Of a DNA stretch of 6,248 nt, positions 5,591 through 6,248 are shown piece by piece. A program made the translations under genes and the position numbers. Within the stretch, counting starts at the first letter, position 1. Each line of letters begins with the position of its first letter. The stretch is from positions 1-6,248 of the forward strand of contig WGAB01000268.1 of assembly GCA_015489295.1 (NCBI GenBank). Direction: 5' to 3'. The DNA comes from Caldifarciminota bacterium. Lineage in GTDB: Bacteria > WOR-3 > Hydrothermia > WGAB01. The notes beneath the pieces are model-generated. The model was not told the DNA's origin. It searched no databases and saw nothing but the letters and a program-made list of their open reading frames with translations.

Positions 5591-6248
5591 ATGGCATCCG
5601 TTCGCCGACGCTTCTATATCCGCACCTTCGGCTGTCAGATGAACGAGTACGACAGCCGGCTGGTGCGGAAACTGCTCCTGGACCGGGGCTTTGAAGAGGC
5701 GGCCCGGCCCGAGGAGGCCGATGTCGTGCTGGTGAACACCTGCACCGTGCGCGAACGGGCCGACCGGAAGGCCCTGGAATACATCCATACCCAGAAAAAG
5801 CACGGCAAGCAGGTGCTGGCCATGGGGTGCATGGCCCAGTGGATGGGGGAAAAACTGCAGGAACACGGTGCCGACTGGGTGGTGGGCACCGGAAGCCTCG
5901 CCCTGATCCCCGATCTCCTGGAGGGCCGACATCAGGAGATGCGCCGGGTGTACTGCGAAAACCTGGGCGAGTTCCCGGAGTTCCAGGCCCTGGAACCCGG
6001 CGAGCCCTTCGCCTTCCTTACCATCATGCGGGGCTGCGACCATTTCTGCACCTTCTGCATCGTGCCCCGGGTGCGGGGACGGGAGGTGTCGCGGCGACAC
6101 GAAGAGATCCTGCGGGAGGCCCGGTATCTGGAATCCCTGGGGGTGGTGGAACTCACCCTTCTGGGGCAGAATGTCAACACCTACTTTGATGGCGACCTGG
6201 ATTTTGCCGAACTCCTGGCCTTTCTGGATCGGGAAACACGGTTCCTGC
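5591..6248 (+). CDS. miaB: tRNA-2-methylthio-N6-dimethylallyladenosine synthase MiaB (3' partial)
   Basis: The frame runs from ATG 5591 off the window end, 219 full codons of a protein usually about 430-480 residues long. The enzyme adds a methylthio group to C2 of i6A at position 37 of tRNAs reading UNN codons, using SAM and two [4Fe-4S] clusters in the cytoplasm. The N-terminal methylthiotransferase domain shows TFGCQMNEYDSR (C15), NTCTVRERADRKAL (C51) and MGCMAQ (C80), the three ligands of the auxiliary cluster. The radical-SAM motif is C149-DHF-C153-TF-C156, followed by IVPRVRGREVSR and LLGQNVNTY. GCQMNEYDS, VRGREVSR and GQNVN favour MiaB over RimO (GCPKN) and MtaB (GCKVN). VPRVRG replaces the more common VPYTRG. 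The C-terminal half of the radical-SAM barrel and the TRAM domain lie beyond the window. Terminator and promoter upstream indicate independent transcription. Confidence 0.95.
   Translation, partial: MASVRRRFYIRTFGCQMNEYDSRLVRKLLLDRGFEEAARPEEADVVLVNTCTVRERADRKALEYIHTQKKHGKQVLAMGCMAQWMGEKLQEHGADWVVGTGSLALIPDLLEGRHQEMRRVYCENLGEFPEFQALEPGEPFAFLTIMRGCDHFCTFCIVPRVRGREVSRRHEEILREARYLESLGVVELTLLGQNVNTYFDGDLDFAELLAFLDRETRFL

Noticed and set aside
5358..5642. Small + frame spanning the end of the big gene and the start of miaB
   Set aside because: It crosses the terminator hairpin and the miaB start in the wrong frame and shows no motif.
5827..6189. Open frame of 120 codons on the + strand within miaB
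   Set aside because: It is a shadow of miaB in another frame; the miaB frame carries all the cluster-binding cysteines and family motifs.

Overview
The window holds two protein-coding genes on the + strand, both cut by the window edges, separated by a compact intergenic region of about 150 bases. The DNA is GC-rich, with a strong preference for C or G at third codon positions. A giant secreted-type protein ending in a type I dockerin (tail motif NYLYHGGPAPSP) next to a bacterial MiaB suggests an uncultured or little-studied bacterium of the FCB kind, such as Zixibacteria-like or related candidate phyla. This placement is inferred from module style, not from a marker-gene search.

Positions 1-5436 are a single uninterrupted reading frame of 1811 codons whose N-terminus, including any signal peptide, lies upstream. 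From N to C it reads as: a seven-motif beta-propeller-like head; a CARDB-like beta-sandwich; a region resembling PPC or jelly-roll secreted domains; a very long beta-solenoid of Gly/Asn/Asp-turn repeats entered through a W..NW...P module; a recognisable C-terminal solenoid module; a two-loop dockerin; and a short Pro-rich tail. No catalytic motif was recognised. The likely role is structural, adhesive or binding at the cell surface. The oddest part is a block of about 52 residues rich in Pro, Ala and Arg that interrupts the solenoid in frame (3859-4014).

Positions 5437-5590 hold a strong intrinsic terminator for the big gene, a plausible sigma70-type promoter overlapped by a 7-bp inverted repeat, and a good Shine-Dalgarno sequence. 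The second gene, from 5591 to beyond the window end, is the N-terminal half of miaB, a radical-SAM tRNA methylthiotransferase. Terminator plus promoter imply the two genes are transcribed separately and are neighbours without a functional link. I found no RNA gene, CRISPR array, insertion sequence or defence system. The window is mostly an ordinary housekeeping gene beside an unusual, uncharacterised giant surface protein.
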